The notes under the pieces are model-generated. The model did not search any database. It was not told where the DNA came from and was given only the letters and a program-made list of their open reading frames with translations. Below are positions 19,455 to 27,915 of a DNA stretch of 64,000 bases, piece by piece (within the stretch, counting starts at the first letter, position 1; each line of letters starts with the position of its first letter). Both the position numbers and the translations under genes were made by a program. This DNA comes from Nostoc piscinale CENA21 (lineage in GTDB: Bacteria > Cyanobacteriota > Cyanobacteriia > Cyanobacteriales > Nostocaceae), in the NCBI RefSeq assembly GCF_001298445.1, contig NZ_CP012036.1:4886158-4950157 (forward strand), written 5' to 3'.

Positions 19455-20429
19455 ATGAACGCAGATAAATTCGGATTTCAGCAGACGCTAAAACGTGATA
19501 ATATTAGCATCAAAAATATCAAAATACAACAAGATTATATTCTCAAAAATATTTTTAATTTAGCATCTCAGCTTTATACCTATACAAATCAAATTCAACA
19601 ATTAAACCACACTCTCAATCATGCAGTCTCCACAATTGAAAATATCTGCGCTACTCAACAAATCACACCCGCCAACCTGACTAATTCATCTCGCAAAATC
19701 TATTCTTGGTTTAAGTTTCTTTCTGACGAACAAAACCTACAGCTTCACCTTAATAGTACTTATCGTGTACGACAAATAATTGAAAAAACCCTCTCTACAG
19801 AAAACCAAAGTGCTGTTGAGGTTATGGTTGAGTTTACTAATTTAGCGGGACTATATCAAGGTAAAAGGTCTAGTAAAGTTGTTGAACTTAAGATTAATGA
19901 AGGTTTTATTAATGCTGAGGAAGAAGTTTTAAAAGCATTAGTAAAATGCACTCTCTTTGGTAAAAATCCAGAAAGTACCCGATTAATTAGAGGATTTGCT
20001 AGTTCTGAAGAATATAGCTCTGTGATTTTAGAGTTAGATTTAGTTGCAGAAGTAATTGCCGAAAATCCTCAAGGTAATTTTTATAATTTAAATGAATTGT
20101 TTGATCAGCTTAATTTTGAATACTTTGCGGCAAATATTGTGAAACCCAGGCTTGTATGGAGCCAAATCAAAACTTATCGTAAATTTGGGCATTATGAGCC
20201 AGCGAGAGATAGAGTAGTTATTAGCACAACTCTGGATAACCTTCATATCCCTAAGTTTGTGGCTGAGTTTGTTTTATACCACGAATTACTGCATAAATAC
20301 CACGGCACAAAGTGGGTAAATGGTAAACGAATGGTTCACACCAGCCAATTTCGCTCTGATGAACGGAAGTTTAAGTTCTACACAGAAGCAGATGAATGGT
20401 TAAAAAAGTTAACATTCCATCAAAGGTGA
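19455..20429 (+). CDS. HEXXH metallopeptidase-like protein of unknown function
   Basis: A 324-residue protein. The C-terminal third contains VLYHELLHKYHG, an HExxH zinc-peptidase motif, with downstream acidic residues (SDERKFKF) that could supply a third ligand, as in SprT-like or M48-like gluzincins. The first ~110 residues are Gln/Asn-rich and helical (QIQQLNHTLNHAVSTI). The proposed start ATG lies inside the common dispersed sequence 'acgcagatgaacgcagat', so the first ~6 residues are repeat-derived and the true start is uncertain. A probable terminator follows. Substrate and role are unknown; I only claim the zinc motif. Confidence 0.7.
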   Translation: MNADKFGFQQTLKRDNISIKNIKIQQDYILKNIFNLASQLYTYTNQIQQLNHTLNHAVSTIENICATQQITPANLTNSSRKIYSWFKFLSDEQNLQLHLNSTYRVRQIIEKTLSTENQSAVEVMVEFTNLAGLYQGKRSSKVVELKINEGFINAEEEVLKALVKCTLFGKNPESTRLIRGFASSEEYSSVILELDLVAEVIAENPQGNFYNLNELFDQLNFEYFAANIVKPRLVWSQIKTYRKFGHYEPARDRVVISTTLDNLHIPKFVAEFVLYHELLHKYHGTKWVNGKRMVHTSQFRSDERKFKFYTEADEWLKKLTFHQR

Positions 20430-20480
20430 TAAAAAACTTTTGGCTCAAAAACCTTACCCAATCAAGGTTTCACAATTTGA

Positions 20481-20510
20481 CTCCAAATTTAAGTATGTTT
20501 GGGGTTTTTT
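20481..20510 (+). terminator. Rho-independent terminator-like hairpin
   Basis: Stem CTCCAAA / TTTGGGG (one G-U pair) with a 10-base loop, followed directly by TTTTTT. It sits 52 bases after the stop of the HEXXH protein gene. Confidence 0.6.
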
Positions 20511-20594
20511 ATTGAGATTTTAGTAGTACAATTGTTCTAGTGAAGACCTCTGAGCAATACTTTGCCGACGCGAAGTTTAAACGATATCAATACT

Positions 20595-20849
20595 ATGATG
20601 ACACCATTACAGGGTATAGTTGCAGGCCAAACCCAATCGAAGTTTGAGCAATATCATGAACAAAAAGCTAATCGTCCAAAGAGCTTTAACCGCGAAAATA
20701 TTGCTTTTCAAAGGCTCACTGATGTCACTCAGGTAATTTTGCATCATGCTTTTTGGTTGGCGGAACAAAAAAAAACAGCTTTCTTTGCGAGATTACAAAC
20801 AGCTACTTTTAGAACATGGTTGGCAAGGCGAAGAAAAGCGGTATCTTAA
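20595..20849 (+). CDS. Unknown protein, 5' part of a frameshifted gene
   Basis: Starts at tandem ATGs (20595/20598): MMTPLQGIVAGQTQSK. It encodes ~60 sensible residues (FNRENIAFQRLTDVTQVILHHAFWLAEQKK) before an A9 tract at 20767-20775, after which this frame becomes low quality (TAFFARLQTATFRTWLARRR) and stops at 20849. The neighbouring frame continues naturally as QLSLRDYKQLLLEHGWQGEEK. No family is recognised. Confidence 0.6.
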   Translation: MMTPLQGIVAGQTQSKFEQYHEQKANRPKSFNRENIAFQRLTDVTQVILHHAFWLAEQKKTAFFARLQTATFRTWLARRRKAVS

Positions 20850-21258
20850 AATAGCCGCAGCGTTTGCGAAGTTTTCGCCGCAAGATGTCGCGCAAGTTGA
20901 GCCTCGAACTATTTATCAGTTGGCAGAAAATAATAAAAAATACCAGCAAGTTATCAATCAGCTACTAGATTTAAGCATTATTAATCAAGAAAGTGTGCGT
21001 TCTTTAATTAAAAAGCAGCGTACACCCAAAACTGCTGAGTATAAAAATGAAAAACCTAGTATTTGGCGACGAACAAAAAACGGTGGGAGATACTGCCAAA
21101 TTCCGCCAATTCATGAACCGTCAGAACAGACTGGGGTGACTTTGCAAAAAATGATGGATGAAGAAGGATTGAGCGCCCAACATATTGTGGCAGAAGCGAT
21201 CGCACTCCGACAAGCATATAAACAAGGGCAATTAGTCCACACCGCCAATCAGATTTAA
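20746..21258 (+). CDS. Unknown protein, 3' part of the same frameshifted gene
   Basis: The open frame is real from about 20776 onward: LSLRDYKQLLLEHGWQGEEKRYLKIAAAFAKFSP, a basic middle section (IKKQRTPKTAEYKNEK), a segment WRRTKNGGRYCQIPPIHEP, and a helical C-terminus. Residues ahead of the A9 tract in this frame are the shadow of the other frame. Deleting one A joins both parts into a ~220-residue protein. It looks like a conserved cyanobacterial hypothetical; the function is unknown. Confidence 0.6.
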   Translation: MLFGWRNKKKQLSLRDYKQLLLEHGWQGEEKRYLKIAAAFAKFSPQDVAQVEPRTIYQLAENNKKYQQVINQLLDLSIINQESVRSLIKKQRTPKTAEYKNEKPSIWRRTKNGGRYCQIPPIHEPSEQTGVTLQKMMDEEGLSAQHIVAEAIALRQAYKQGQLVHTANQI

Positions 21259-21281
21259 TTTTTTGAGATAATTAATATCAC

Positions 21282-21321
21282 AAAAAAGCACTTTAGGATT
21301 TGGCTCACCTAAGTGCTTTTT
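21282..21321. terminator. Bidirectional terminator between convergent genes
   Basis: AAAAAAGCACTTTAGG and CCTAAGTGCTTTT pair (one bulged T) around the loop ATTTGGCTCA, with A6 on the left and T4-T5 on the right. It lies between the plus-strand unknown gene and the minus-strand aldehyde dehydrogenase, so it can serve both. Confidence 0.75.
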
Positions 21322-21488
21322 CGTATAACTCTACACCAATTCACTTGATTACCACAATATTATTAAACACAACACATTTATCTAAAGAGGTATTGTGCCA
21401 ACTAATTGTAACTAATGTTTCGTGAAGTGGTATCACTCCTTGCAAGAGGTAAGGATACATCTGATATGGCAAAATTAAATATGCTACA

Positions 21489-21512
21489 AGTGACAGTTGT
21501 ATAACTGTCACT
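21489..21512. repeat. Perfect 10-bp inverted repeat
   Basis: AGTGACAGTT-GTAT-AACTGTCACT, a perfect palindrome in the 348-base gap between convergent genes. It has no T-run on either side, so it is a weak terminator and could instead be a protein-binding site. Nothing else is seen in this gap apart from the terminator further left. Confidence 0.6.
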
Positions 21513-21606
21513 ATTACAAACCGTCGTATTAATTCAGATTACTGGTCATAGCAGCGAAGTATAGTTGAGGACATTTAAAAAGCACGAATGCCAGCTATAG
21601 TAAGAC

Positions 21607-23058
21607 TTACCTGCTGCCTTCTGCTTCCTGTCTTCTGCCTCCTGCCATATCAAACCACCAAGGATCTTGATTAGAATTAGTTTTAATCAAAAAAGCTTTT
21701 TTCCGCAAAAACCGTTTAAGGGCGGCTGCACCCATGCGTGAACCTCCTAAACCGGAGAATTTGCAGGCGTTTTTCTCACCTTCGTGCATAATAGCGGTGA
21801 GGGCGGCATCATTAATACTGATAGCACCTGCATCTATTTGTTGAGCAACGGCTAAAGCTTCAGTTTCCGTTTCTGCAAACACCGCCGCACTTAGTCCATA
21901 AATTGAATCATTAGCTAAATTAACTGCTTCTTCTACTGTGGCAAAAGCCATGACGGGCATGATCGGGCCAAAAGTCTCTTCCGTCATGATTTTCATTGTA
22001 TGGTTAACTTGGGTTAACACCGTGGGACGACACCACCAACCGCCGCCTAACTCCTCAACTTTGCCGCCGCAATGAATAACTGCACCTTTTTCTACTGCAT
22101 CGGAGATATGTTCGTTAATTATGCCAGCTTGTCTTTCTGCAATAATCGGCCCAATTTCACCACTTTCAATGGTGGGATAAGCTAGTTGTAGGCGATGGGC
22201 TTTCGCTACTAAATGATGATAAAACTTGTCAAAGATAGATTCGGCAACATAAATTCGCTCAATCGATAAACATGACTGTCCAGTATTGACGACAGAACCC
22301 CATAAAATCGCTGATGTAGCTAATTCTAAATTGGCAGATTCTAAAACGATTGCCGGATCTTTCCCACCCAATTCTAAAAAAGCGGGGATAAATTTTTCAG
22401 CTGCGGCGGCTGCAACTTTGCGTCCAGTGGCGACACTACCTGTAAAGCAGATTAAATCTACATTTTCAATTAAAGCCGCGCCGGTTTCTCCTGCACCTTC
22501 GACAAAGCTTAAAACATCACGCAGCGTCGGTACTTCATTAATTGCAGCTGTGAGTGGGGCGATGAAACGCGGGGCAATTTCACTGGGTTTAACAACTACT
22601 GCACAACCCGCTAGCAGTGCCGGAATAGTATCGATGGTGGAGAGTAAAAGCGGGAAATTCCACGGACTAATCACCCCAACTACAGGGTAAGGGGTTGATG
22701 TTTGTTGTAGGGCGATAAACGGGATAGATGTATTTTTCGCTGAATCTTGTAATAAGTCTGGCGCTAACCCGCACCAACGATCAATGCTAGACAGAAAAGA
22801 GTCGATTTCCATCACCGAGATAGACAATCTCCCCGTATCATTGACCAAAGCATCTGTGAGTTTGTCGCGTCTAGTTAATATAGCTTGCTTCCATTCTGTT
22901 AAAGCTGCAACTCTCCCTTCTACCCCCAGTTGTTGCCAGCGCACTTGCGCCCTCCGCGCCCGGTTGCATTGCTGTGCCAGCAGTTTTGGCGGCGGTGGGA
23001 TAATTACATAATCATATTTGCCGGTGCGCGGGTTACGGACTTCGATTGGTTTTTTCAT
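21607..23058 (-). CDS. Aldehyde dehydrogenase family protein
   Basis: An NAD(P)-dependent aldehyde dehydrogenase of 483 residues. Motifs in order: VGVISPWNFPLLLS (cofactor/substrate pocket), VVKPSEIAP, FTGSVATGRKVA, catalytic Glu in LELGGKDPAIV, catalytic Cys in NTGQSCLSIERIYV, and EETFGPIMPV. The substrate cannot be assigned. The last ~10 residues (GGRRQEAEGSR) are read from the 'tgccttctgcctcctgcc' intergenic repeat. It is transcribed in the same direction as the nitrilase-like gene upstream, with a 292-base repeat-containing gap, so a functional link is possible but not shown. Confidence 0.93.
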   Translation of the reverse strand: MKKPIEVRNPRTGKYDYVIIPPPPKLLAQQCNRARRAQVRWQQLGVEGRVAALTEWKQAILTRRDKLTDALVNDTGRLSISVMEIDSFLSSIDRWCGLAPDLLQDSAKNTSIPFIALQQTSTPYPVVGVISPWNFPLLLSTIDTIPALLAGCAVVVKPSEIAPRFIAPLTAAINEVPTLRDVLSFVEGAGETGAALIENVDLICFTGSVATGRKVAAAAAEKFIPAFLELGGKDPAIVLESANLELATSAILWGSVVNTGQSCLSIERIYVAESIFDKFYHHLVAKAHRLQLAYPTIESGEIGPIIAERQAGIINEHISDAVEKGAVIHCGGKVEELGGGWWCRPTVLTQVNHTMKIMTEETFGPIMPVMAFATVEEAVNLANDSIYGLSAAVFAETETEALAVAQQIDAGAISINDAALTAIMHEGEKNACKFSGLGGSRMGAAALKRFLRKKAFLIKTNSNQDPWWFDMAGGRRQEAEGSR

Positions 23059-23350
23059 TTGTCATTGGTCATTTTTCAAATTTCACACTTATAACTGTCC
23101 TTCGGGTGAGGCAGGAGGCAGATGGCAGGAGGCAGGAGGGAAGATTTTTAATTTAAAATCTAGGCTATGCTCGATGTTAATCCTGAGCGTAGCCGAAGGA
23201 TTCATCAAAGGTAAAGCCTTTTATTCACCCATTTGGGTTTAAGTCCCCAGCCACAATCTAAAATTTGGTAGTTTTCGATTAAAGGCGGGTTTGAATCTCC
23301 TTCTAATCGGCCTAACTCTCCTGCCTCCTGCCTTTCAACTCCTGCCTTCT

Positions 23351-24394
23351 TCAAATCACTCCTAGCTGAGACAGTCGTTCTATTGTTTGTTGCTGTGTTT
23401 GGATGAAGTGTTTGCGGTCTACTTCTTGATTTAGCATAGTGTTTGCTGGGTAAAATTGTGCCTCGCTGTAGCTTTGAGCGTAGATTTCAAATCGCTGGCG
23501 AGAAAGTAAATTATTTAACCCTGGACGATGGCGATCGCGTCTTAAAGCGCCTAAATCTATCTCGGCAAAGGCAGCCATACTTTCTCCTGCACCTGTCTCT
23601 GCTAATACAATCCCGCGATAATCTACTATTTTTGAGCCGCCATCAACGGAAGCAATGGGGATAGTACTATTAGCTAGACCTGCGGTATTAGCAGAAACAA
23701 TGTAAGCCATATTTTCCACAGCGCGAGAAATTTTCGCTGCGTCTTTGGGTGTGAGGTTTTTGTTGTAAATTTCTGAGGTGGAATGCAGAAAAATTTCGGC
23801 ACCACGCATGGCGAAACAACGCGCCACTTCTGGATACAAAATTTCTTCGGAAGCTAAAGCGGCTAAATTACCAATTGCAGTTTTCGCCACGGGAAACACC
23901 CCTTCTAAACCATAGCAATCAAGATATTGATCCCAAACATCATGGGGGGTTGGTGCAAACAAAGAATTTAGCCGCCGATACCGCAAAACAATCGTGCCAG
24001 AAGGGTCAATGACAAAGCAAGTTTGAAAGTATAAATGGGGAAAGTTGGGGTCGAGTTCGTAGGCGTTTCCAGCTAAAAATATTTGATGTTTTTGGGCAAT
24101 TTTACCGAGAGCTTCATACTCTGCACCGTGCATTTCTATACAAGCTTTTTCTCGCCACACAGCCAGAGACTCCCCCATCGGGAAACCTGTGAGGAAATAT
24201 TCTGGGAGAACAACTAAGCGACAGTCAAACCCAATAAAAGCGATGCTGGCGGCAATTTGTTGTGCCAAGCGGTTGATAGTATTATGAATGATTTCTTGGG
24301 CTGCGTGGCGATCGCTTGCTTGATTGACAGCATGACAAGTAACTTGCAATGCTAAGGCTCGGTATGATGCGATGGAATTGGGAATATCTGCCAT
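23351..24394 (-). CDS. Nitrilase-superfamily protein lacking the catalytic cysteine
   Basis: A 347-residue member of the carbon-nitrogen hydrolase fold. The family triad is Glu-Lys-Cys. The Glu region (VVLPEYFLTGFP) is present. At the Lys position the sequence reads IVLRYRRLN, with Arg where many members have Lys. At the elbow where most members read C-Y/W-D-x-x-(F/Y)-P-E, this protein reads ALASEEILYPE, so the nucleophilic Cys appears to be Ser. It may be catalytically dead, or belong to a divergent branch using other chemistry. The ATG at 24394 is in a normal position. The fold call is confident; activity is doubtful. Confidence 0.85.
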   Translation of the reverse strand: MADIPNSIASYRALALQVTCHAVNQASDRHAAQEIIHNTINRLAQQIAASIAFIGFDCRLVVLPEYFLTGFPMGESLAVWREKACIEMHGAEYEALGKIAQKHQIFLAGNAYELDPNFPHLYFQTCFVIDPSGTIVLRYRRLNSLFAPTPHDVWDQYLDCYGLEGVFPVAKTAIGNLAALASEEILYPEVARCFAMRGAEIFLHSTSEIYNKNLTPKDAAKISRAVENMAYIVSANTAGLANSTIPIASVDGGSKIVDYRGIVLAETGAGESMAAFAEIDLGALRRDRHRPGLNNLLSRQRFEIYAQSYSEAQFYPANTMLNQEVDRKHFIQTQQQTIERLSQLGVI

Positions 24395-24616
24395 GCTGTT
24401 TGCTGTTTAGAAACGCACCACTATCAATTTACAAGGATATGCTAACTATGCCTAGCGATCGCGCCATCAAGCTTGAAGAAGAATTTAGGAGTCAGAATCA
24501 ATTAGTCTGTGTGTAAGTCCTGACCTTATTTGAGAGCAAGGTATGAGAAAATACAAGACTGGCCAAGTAGTCAATTATGTACTTTCTCTACTAAATTCAT
24601 CTCAGAACTAGGAATA

Positions 24617-25651
24617 ATGGCAAAAAACTTTCATCATAACTCGCAATTTTATGCAGATAATTTCATTTCTCACCCTCGTATAGCAAAACCAAGTTCTGAG
24701 TTCTACACTGTTTTTTCCCCAGCAGAAGTTTTAGAAATTATTCACACATTAGAAACCAGATGTGAAATCCCTCTAAAATATTCCTATAAAGGTCAAGGGG
24801 CGAAAATTTGGCATGATTTTTATCAAAAATTTGTTAGCCCTAAATGGTATCGCAAATCAAGTGTAGAAATTGACCTTTTGAGGAACAATTTTGCATATAT
24901 TTATGAAAGTATCTCAAAATTTAGCCAAGTCAATGTTATCGATGTTGGTGCAGGAACTTCATACCCAGCAAAAGAATTTGTTTCCCGACTCAATCAACTG
25001 AATAAAATCAATAAATATGTTGCCTTAGATATTAGTGAAGGACTGCTGACTGTATCCAAAAGAAATTTTACAACTTGGTTTCCCAAACTGGATTATATCA
25101 ACCAACAAATTGACATTGAAAATAGCTGTATACCTGCAAATTTCTCAGGAAACCCCAAAATCATTCTGCACTTGGGTGTGACAATGGGCAACCATCATAA
25201 TAGAAATCAGGTGCTGAAGAACTTTAGAAATAGTATGGATGAAAATGATTTGCTCATCTTTACTAATGAAATTGGTTCTAACTCTCAATGGGATGGAGTA
25301 GCTAGAGGTGGCTGTAAGTATCACGCCGAAGAAATATATCGCACAATCAAAAATACAATTGGGCTGAAATCTCAAGATTGTCAACTGATTAGAAAGTACG
25401 ATTTAGCAACAGATAGTGTTGTAGCTAATATCAAATTCCAGCATAATTACACTATCGATTTCAGCTTTCAAGGAATAAATAAATCTATTGAAATCCCCAA
25501 GGGTAAAGAAATTACAATTTGGAGACATCATAAGTATGAAATGCCTAAACTTACCCAAGAACTAGAAAATGCAGGGCTAGAACTTGTTCATTACACTACT
25601 AACAAATATTCATCACATATTATAGCAATTTGTCAGGTTACAAATAACTAA
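24617..25651 (+). CDS. EgtD-like SAM-dependent methyltransferase (Methyltransf_33 family)
   Basis: A 344-residue protein from the ATG at 24617 (MAKNFHHNSQ), which has AGGA just upstream; the frame extends 29 codons further back without a better start. It carries a class I SAM site (VIDVGAGTSYPAKEFV), YVALDISEGLL and the EgtD-type loop LHLGVTMGNHHN. The family contains the histidine N-alpha-trimethylase of ergothioneine synthesis, but no EgtB-like sulfoxide synthase gene is next to it, and the fold is shared by methyltransferases with other substrates. The substrate is therefore left open. Confidence 0.75.
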   Translation: MAKNFHHNSQFYADNFISHPRIAKPSSEFYTVFSPAEVLEIIHTLETRCEIPLKYSYKGQGAKIWHDFYQKFVSPKWYRKSSVEIDLLRNNFAYIYESISKFSQVNVIDVGAGTSYPAKEFVSRLNQLNKINKYVALDISEGLLTVSKRNFTTWFPKLDYINQQIDIENSCIPANFSGNPKIILHLGVTMGNHHNRNQVLKNFRNSMDENDLLIFTNEIGSNSQWDGVARGGCKYHAEEIYRTIKNTIGLKSQDCQLIRKYDLATDSVVANIKFQHNYTIDFSFQGINKSIEIPKGKEITIWRHHKYEMPKLTQELENAGLELVHYTTNKYSSHIIAICQVTNN

Positions 25652-25785
25652 TGCAGCCAGAAAAGAATTCTAATTTCTGCGGGATGACCTAACTTTAGTA
25701 ATTCTTGAATAAACCAATCAACACAACCGACGTATTCTCTATAAATCTGTACCCATGAAATTTCAGTTGTGTTGTCTTTTTTCAT
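25648..25785 (-). CDS. Possible C-terminal part of the pentapeptide protein, or a small ORF
   Basis: Forty-five codons from an ATG at 25785 (MKKDNTTEISWVQIYREYV ... GHPAEIRILFWLH). Composition looks protein-like. The same frame is open further upstream (GKPVYEPVYK), back to the point where the pentapeptide gene ends, and removing one G from a GGG would fuse the two. It overlaps the end of the methyltransferase gene by 4 bases on the opposite strand. No family is recognised. Confidence 0.35.
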   Translation of the reverse strand: MKKDNTTEISWVQIYREYVGCVDWFIQELLKLGHPAEIRILFWLH

Positions 25786-25798
25786 TTTATAAACAGGC

Positions 25799-26023
25799 TC
25801 ATAGACAGGTTTGCCCTAATTGAGTGCCTTTGAAATTAGCTCCACTCAAATTGCTCCCCTCCATAAAAATCTCACCAACGGACGAGTTACTCAAATTAAT
25901 TCCGCTCAAATTAGCTCGATACAATTCATCAGACCCCTCAATGTTAATGAAGGAGAAATCTCTATCCCCAACCGCGTAACGCTGCAACAACTCCTCAACA
26001 TTGATACTTCTACTAATAGCCAT
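25799..26023 (-). CDS. Small pentapeptide-repeat protein, probably frameshifted at its 3' end
   Basis: A 74-residue protein with a leader common in cyanobacterial pentapeptide proteins (VEELLQRYAVGDRDFS), then A(N/D)LxX-type repeats: YRANLSGINLSNSSV ... EGSNLSGANFKGTQL. Such proteins form right-handed beta-helices; function is unknown. It ends abruptly (GQTCL) mid-repeat, and a good open frame continues one base away. Confidence 0.65.
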   Translation of the reverse strand: MAISRSINVEELLQRYAVGDRDFSFINIEGSDELYRANLSGINLSNSSVGEIFMEGSNLSGANFKGTQLGQTCL

Positions 26024-26499
26024 AACTTTTTGAGCATTTGGTGCATTTTTATGTACCAGTTTAAGCCCTACTATTTAAAACCCAATAACAGTCGCTTCTG
26101 CGCTTGATAGTGACCTCCTCACGCTGAAACATCCTCTCTTTGCTATGACCAGAGATTTCTTGAATAGTTCTCCAATAGCTTTTGTTCAAAAATCTAAAGC
26201 AGATATCGCATAATAGAGATGCACAACAATGGCTCTCAAAACCATTGATTTATTTGGGTGTGACCAGTATTAGTAAGAAATTCAGGATGGAATTTGCTTA
26301 CGTTTAGTGCATTGTCATTATCGCTTGACTTGGGGCGATCGCACTCATCATTGCTAATTTGTTTACTTTGAGGGCATTGTAATTATCGCTTGAGTTGGAG
26401 CGATCGCACTTACAACCCACCATATTGTGCTGTACTCGCTTTTTTCTGGACTCCAGTGGCTGGTAATATTAGCAACAGAAGATTCTGGGGGTAAATTCC
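26024..26499. other. Divergent intergenic region
   Basis: A 476-base gap upstream of both the pentapeptide gene (minus) and the peptidoglycan-binding gene (plus). Apart from the two direct copies noted separately at 26309-26410, I see no gene and no clear promoter. Confidence 0.5.
26309..26410 (+). repeat. Two imperfect 37-bp direct repeats, each ending in a HIP1 site
   Basis: Copies at 26309-26345 and 26374-26410, both beginning GCATTGT and ending GCGATCGCACT, with 3 mismatches and a start-to-start spacing of 65 bases. Confidence 0.7.
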
Positions 26500-27372
26500 A
26501 TGAAAGGCAGCCTAACAGCATGTTTCTTGAAGTACTTAGAGTTACGGTCAGAGTTGCGCTGCTTGAGTGCTAATCAGTTTTATTGGTTACTGCTGTTATT
26601 TTCTCCGCCTTTACTTGTTGCTTCTTCGTCTATAGTTTCATTGGCTGCACCTTTGGAAATCGCTCAAGCTGTGCCAAATGCTGCTATTTCTCGTCCGACA
26701 CTCAAAATTGGCTCCCAAGGGGAACGTGTTTCGGAGTTGCAAGCAGCACTCAAGCTTTTAGGCTTTTACCCAGGGAATGTTGATGGAGTTTATAACGAAA
26801 ATACGGCAAATGCAGTTTCTCGCTTTAAGCAAGCCGTTGGTTTAAATCCTGATGGGGTTGTTGATGCGGCTACTTGGCAAAAACTGTTTCCTAAAGAACC
26901 AGCATCTACTAATACGGCTGCATCTTTATCGACGACTCGACCAAGCACTACCAACACTGCTGTAGCGAAACCAGAACCTAAACCTGCAACTCCCAGAAAT
27001 AGAACCACCCAAGTACCAACACTCGCACCAGAACCTAAACCAGTTAACCGCAGACCTCCCACAACTCAACGCAGAACTCCGACAAAGCCAGCAGCATCAA
27101 CTATTACTTTTCGCCAAGTTCCGGGAATTCAATACACTGCGGAAGGATATCCCATTTTACGTGTAGGGATGAGTGGTCAAGATGTCATCACTTTGCAAAA
27201 ACAATTACAAAGGTTTGGTTTTTTGAATAGTGGTAATGTCGATGGTGATTTTGGTCGCACTACCGAAACCGCAGTGAAAGCGTTGCAAAGGCGCTATGGT
27301 TTAGAAGAGGATGGTGTGGCTGGTGGTGCTACCTGGGACATTCTCTTGCGGCGATCGCCTGGGCAACGATAG
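26500..27372 (+). CDS. Exported protein with two peptidoglycan-binding (PG_binding_1) domains
   Basis: A 290-residue protein. A hydrophobic stretch near residues 27-52 (FYWLLLLFSPPLLVASSSI) acts as signal or anchor. The first PG_binding_1 domain is at ~70-130 (LKIGSQGERVSELQAALKLLGFYPG), a Pro/Thr-rich linker at ~135-200, and a second domain at ~220-285 (LRVGMSGQDVITLQKQLQRFGF). It presumably binds peptidoglycan in the periplasm; no catalytic domain is present. The N-terminal 25 residues are unusually long before the hydrophobic core, so the exact start could be internal. Confidence 0.85.
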   Translation: MKGSLTACFLKYLELRSELRCLSANQFYWLLLLFSPPLLVASSSIVSLAAPLEIAQAVPNAAISRPTLKIGSQGERVSELQAALKLLGFYPGNVDGVYNENTANAVSRFKQAVGLNPDGVVDAATWQKLFPKEPASTNTAASLSTTRPSTTNTAVAKPEPKPATPRNRTTQVPTLAPEPKPVNRRPPTTQRRTPTKPAASTITFRQVPGIQYTAEGYPILRVGMSGQDVITLQKQLQRFGFLNSGNVDGDFGRTTETAVKALQRRYGLEEDGVAGGATWDILLRRSPGQR

Positions 27373-27462
27373 GCTAATAATACGTAGTTAGGTCAGTTCT
27401 CAGTAGGGATGGTGTATGGCATCTCTACTCAATTTATGTGATGGAAGTAGTACCTGTTTGAT

Positions 27463-27816
27463 ATGAAACACTTTTTGTTAACTTGGCTGGCTACTGCGGT
27501 GGCGCTATTGATTACCTCTAGAATTGTCGATGGTTTTATTGTCAATAATTTTGTTGCTGCTTTGGTAGCAGTATTTGTTATAGGGTTGGTCAATGCTTTT
27601 ATTAGACCAGTTTTGCGCCTGTTAGCTTTTCCCATTACTTTACTAACTTTTGGTTTATTTACATTTGTCATTAATGCGTTATCTCTGTGGTTAGCCAGTG
27701 CTATTACTCCTGGTACTGGTTTTGAGATTAAAGGCTTTTTACCCGCGTTGCTGGGGTCAATTGTATTATCAATTGTTTCGAGTGTGATTAATTATTTCCT
27801 TAGAGCGGTTGAATAA
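27463..27816 (+). CDS. Small membrane protein of the phage-holin family 4 superfamily
   Basis: A 117-residue, very hydrophobic protein with four probable membrane helices and the family signature NAFIRPVLRLLAFPITLLTFG. This superfamily is widespread in bacterial chromosomes and the 'holin' name does not imply a prophage; no phage genes are nearby. The function is unknown. Confidence 0.85.
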   Translation: MKHFLLTWLATAVALLITSRIVDGFIVNNFVAALVAVFVIGLVNAFIRPVLRLLAFPITLLTFGLFTFVINALSLWLASAITPGTGFEIKGFLPALLGSIVLSIVSSVINYFLRAVE

Positions 27817-27820
27817 ATAA

Positions 27821-27880
27821 TACCAATTTGCAATTCGCAATGACGCTCGCAGGCTCGCTACCGCTACGCTAACGCAATTC
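27821..27880 (+). repeat. Dispersed intergenic repeat, copy 1
   Basis: The core at 27831-27879 (49 bases, containing gacgctcgcaggctcgcta) is identical to 50533-50581. A shorter related, inverted version lies near 59519-59560. It follows the holin-family gene directly. Confidence 0.8.
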
Positions 27881-27915
27881 GCAGTCCATAGATGATGGAA
27901 TGACAACTCCCTTAA

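Noticed and set aside
27463..27816. Prophage, suggested by the holin-family protein
   Set aside because: The superfamily is common in chromosomes and no other phage gene is nearby.
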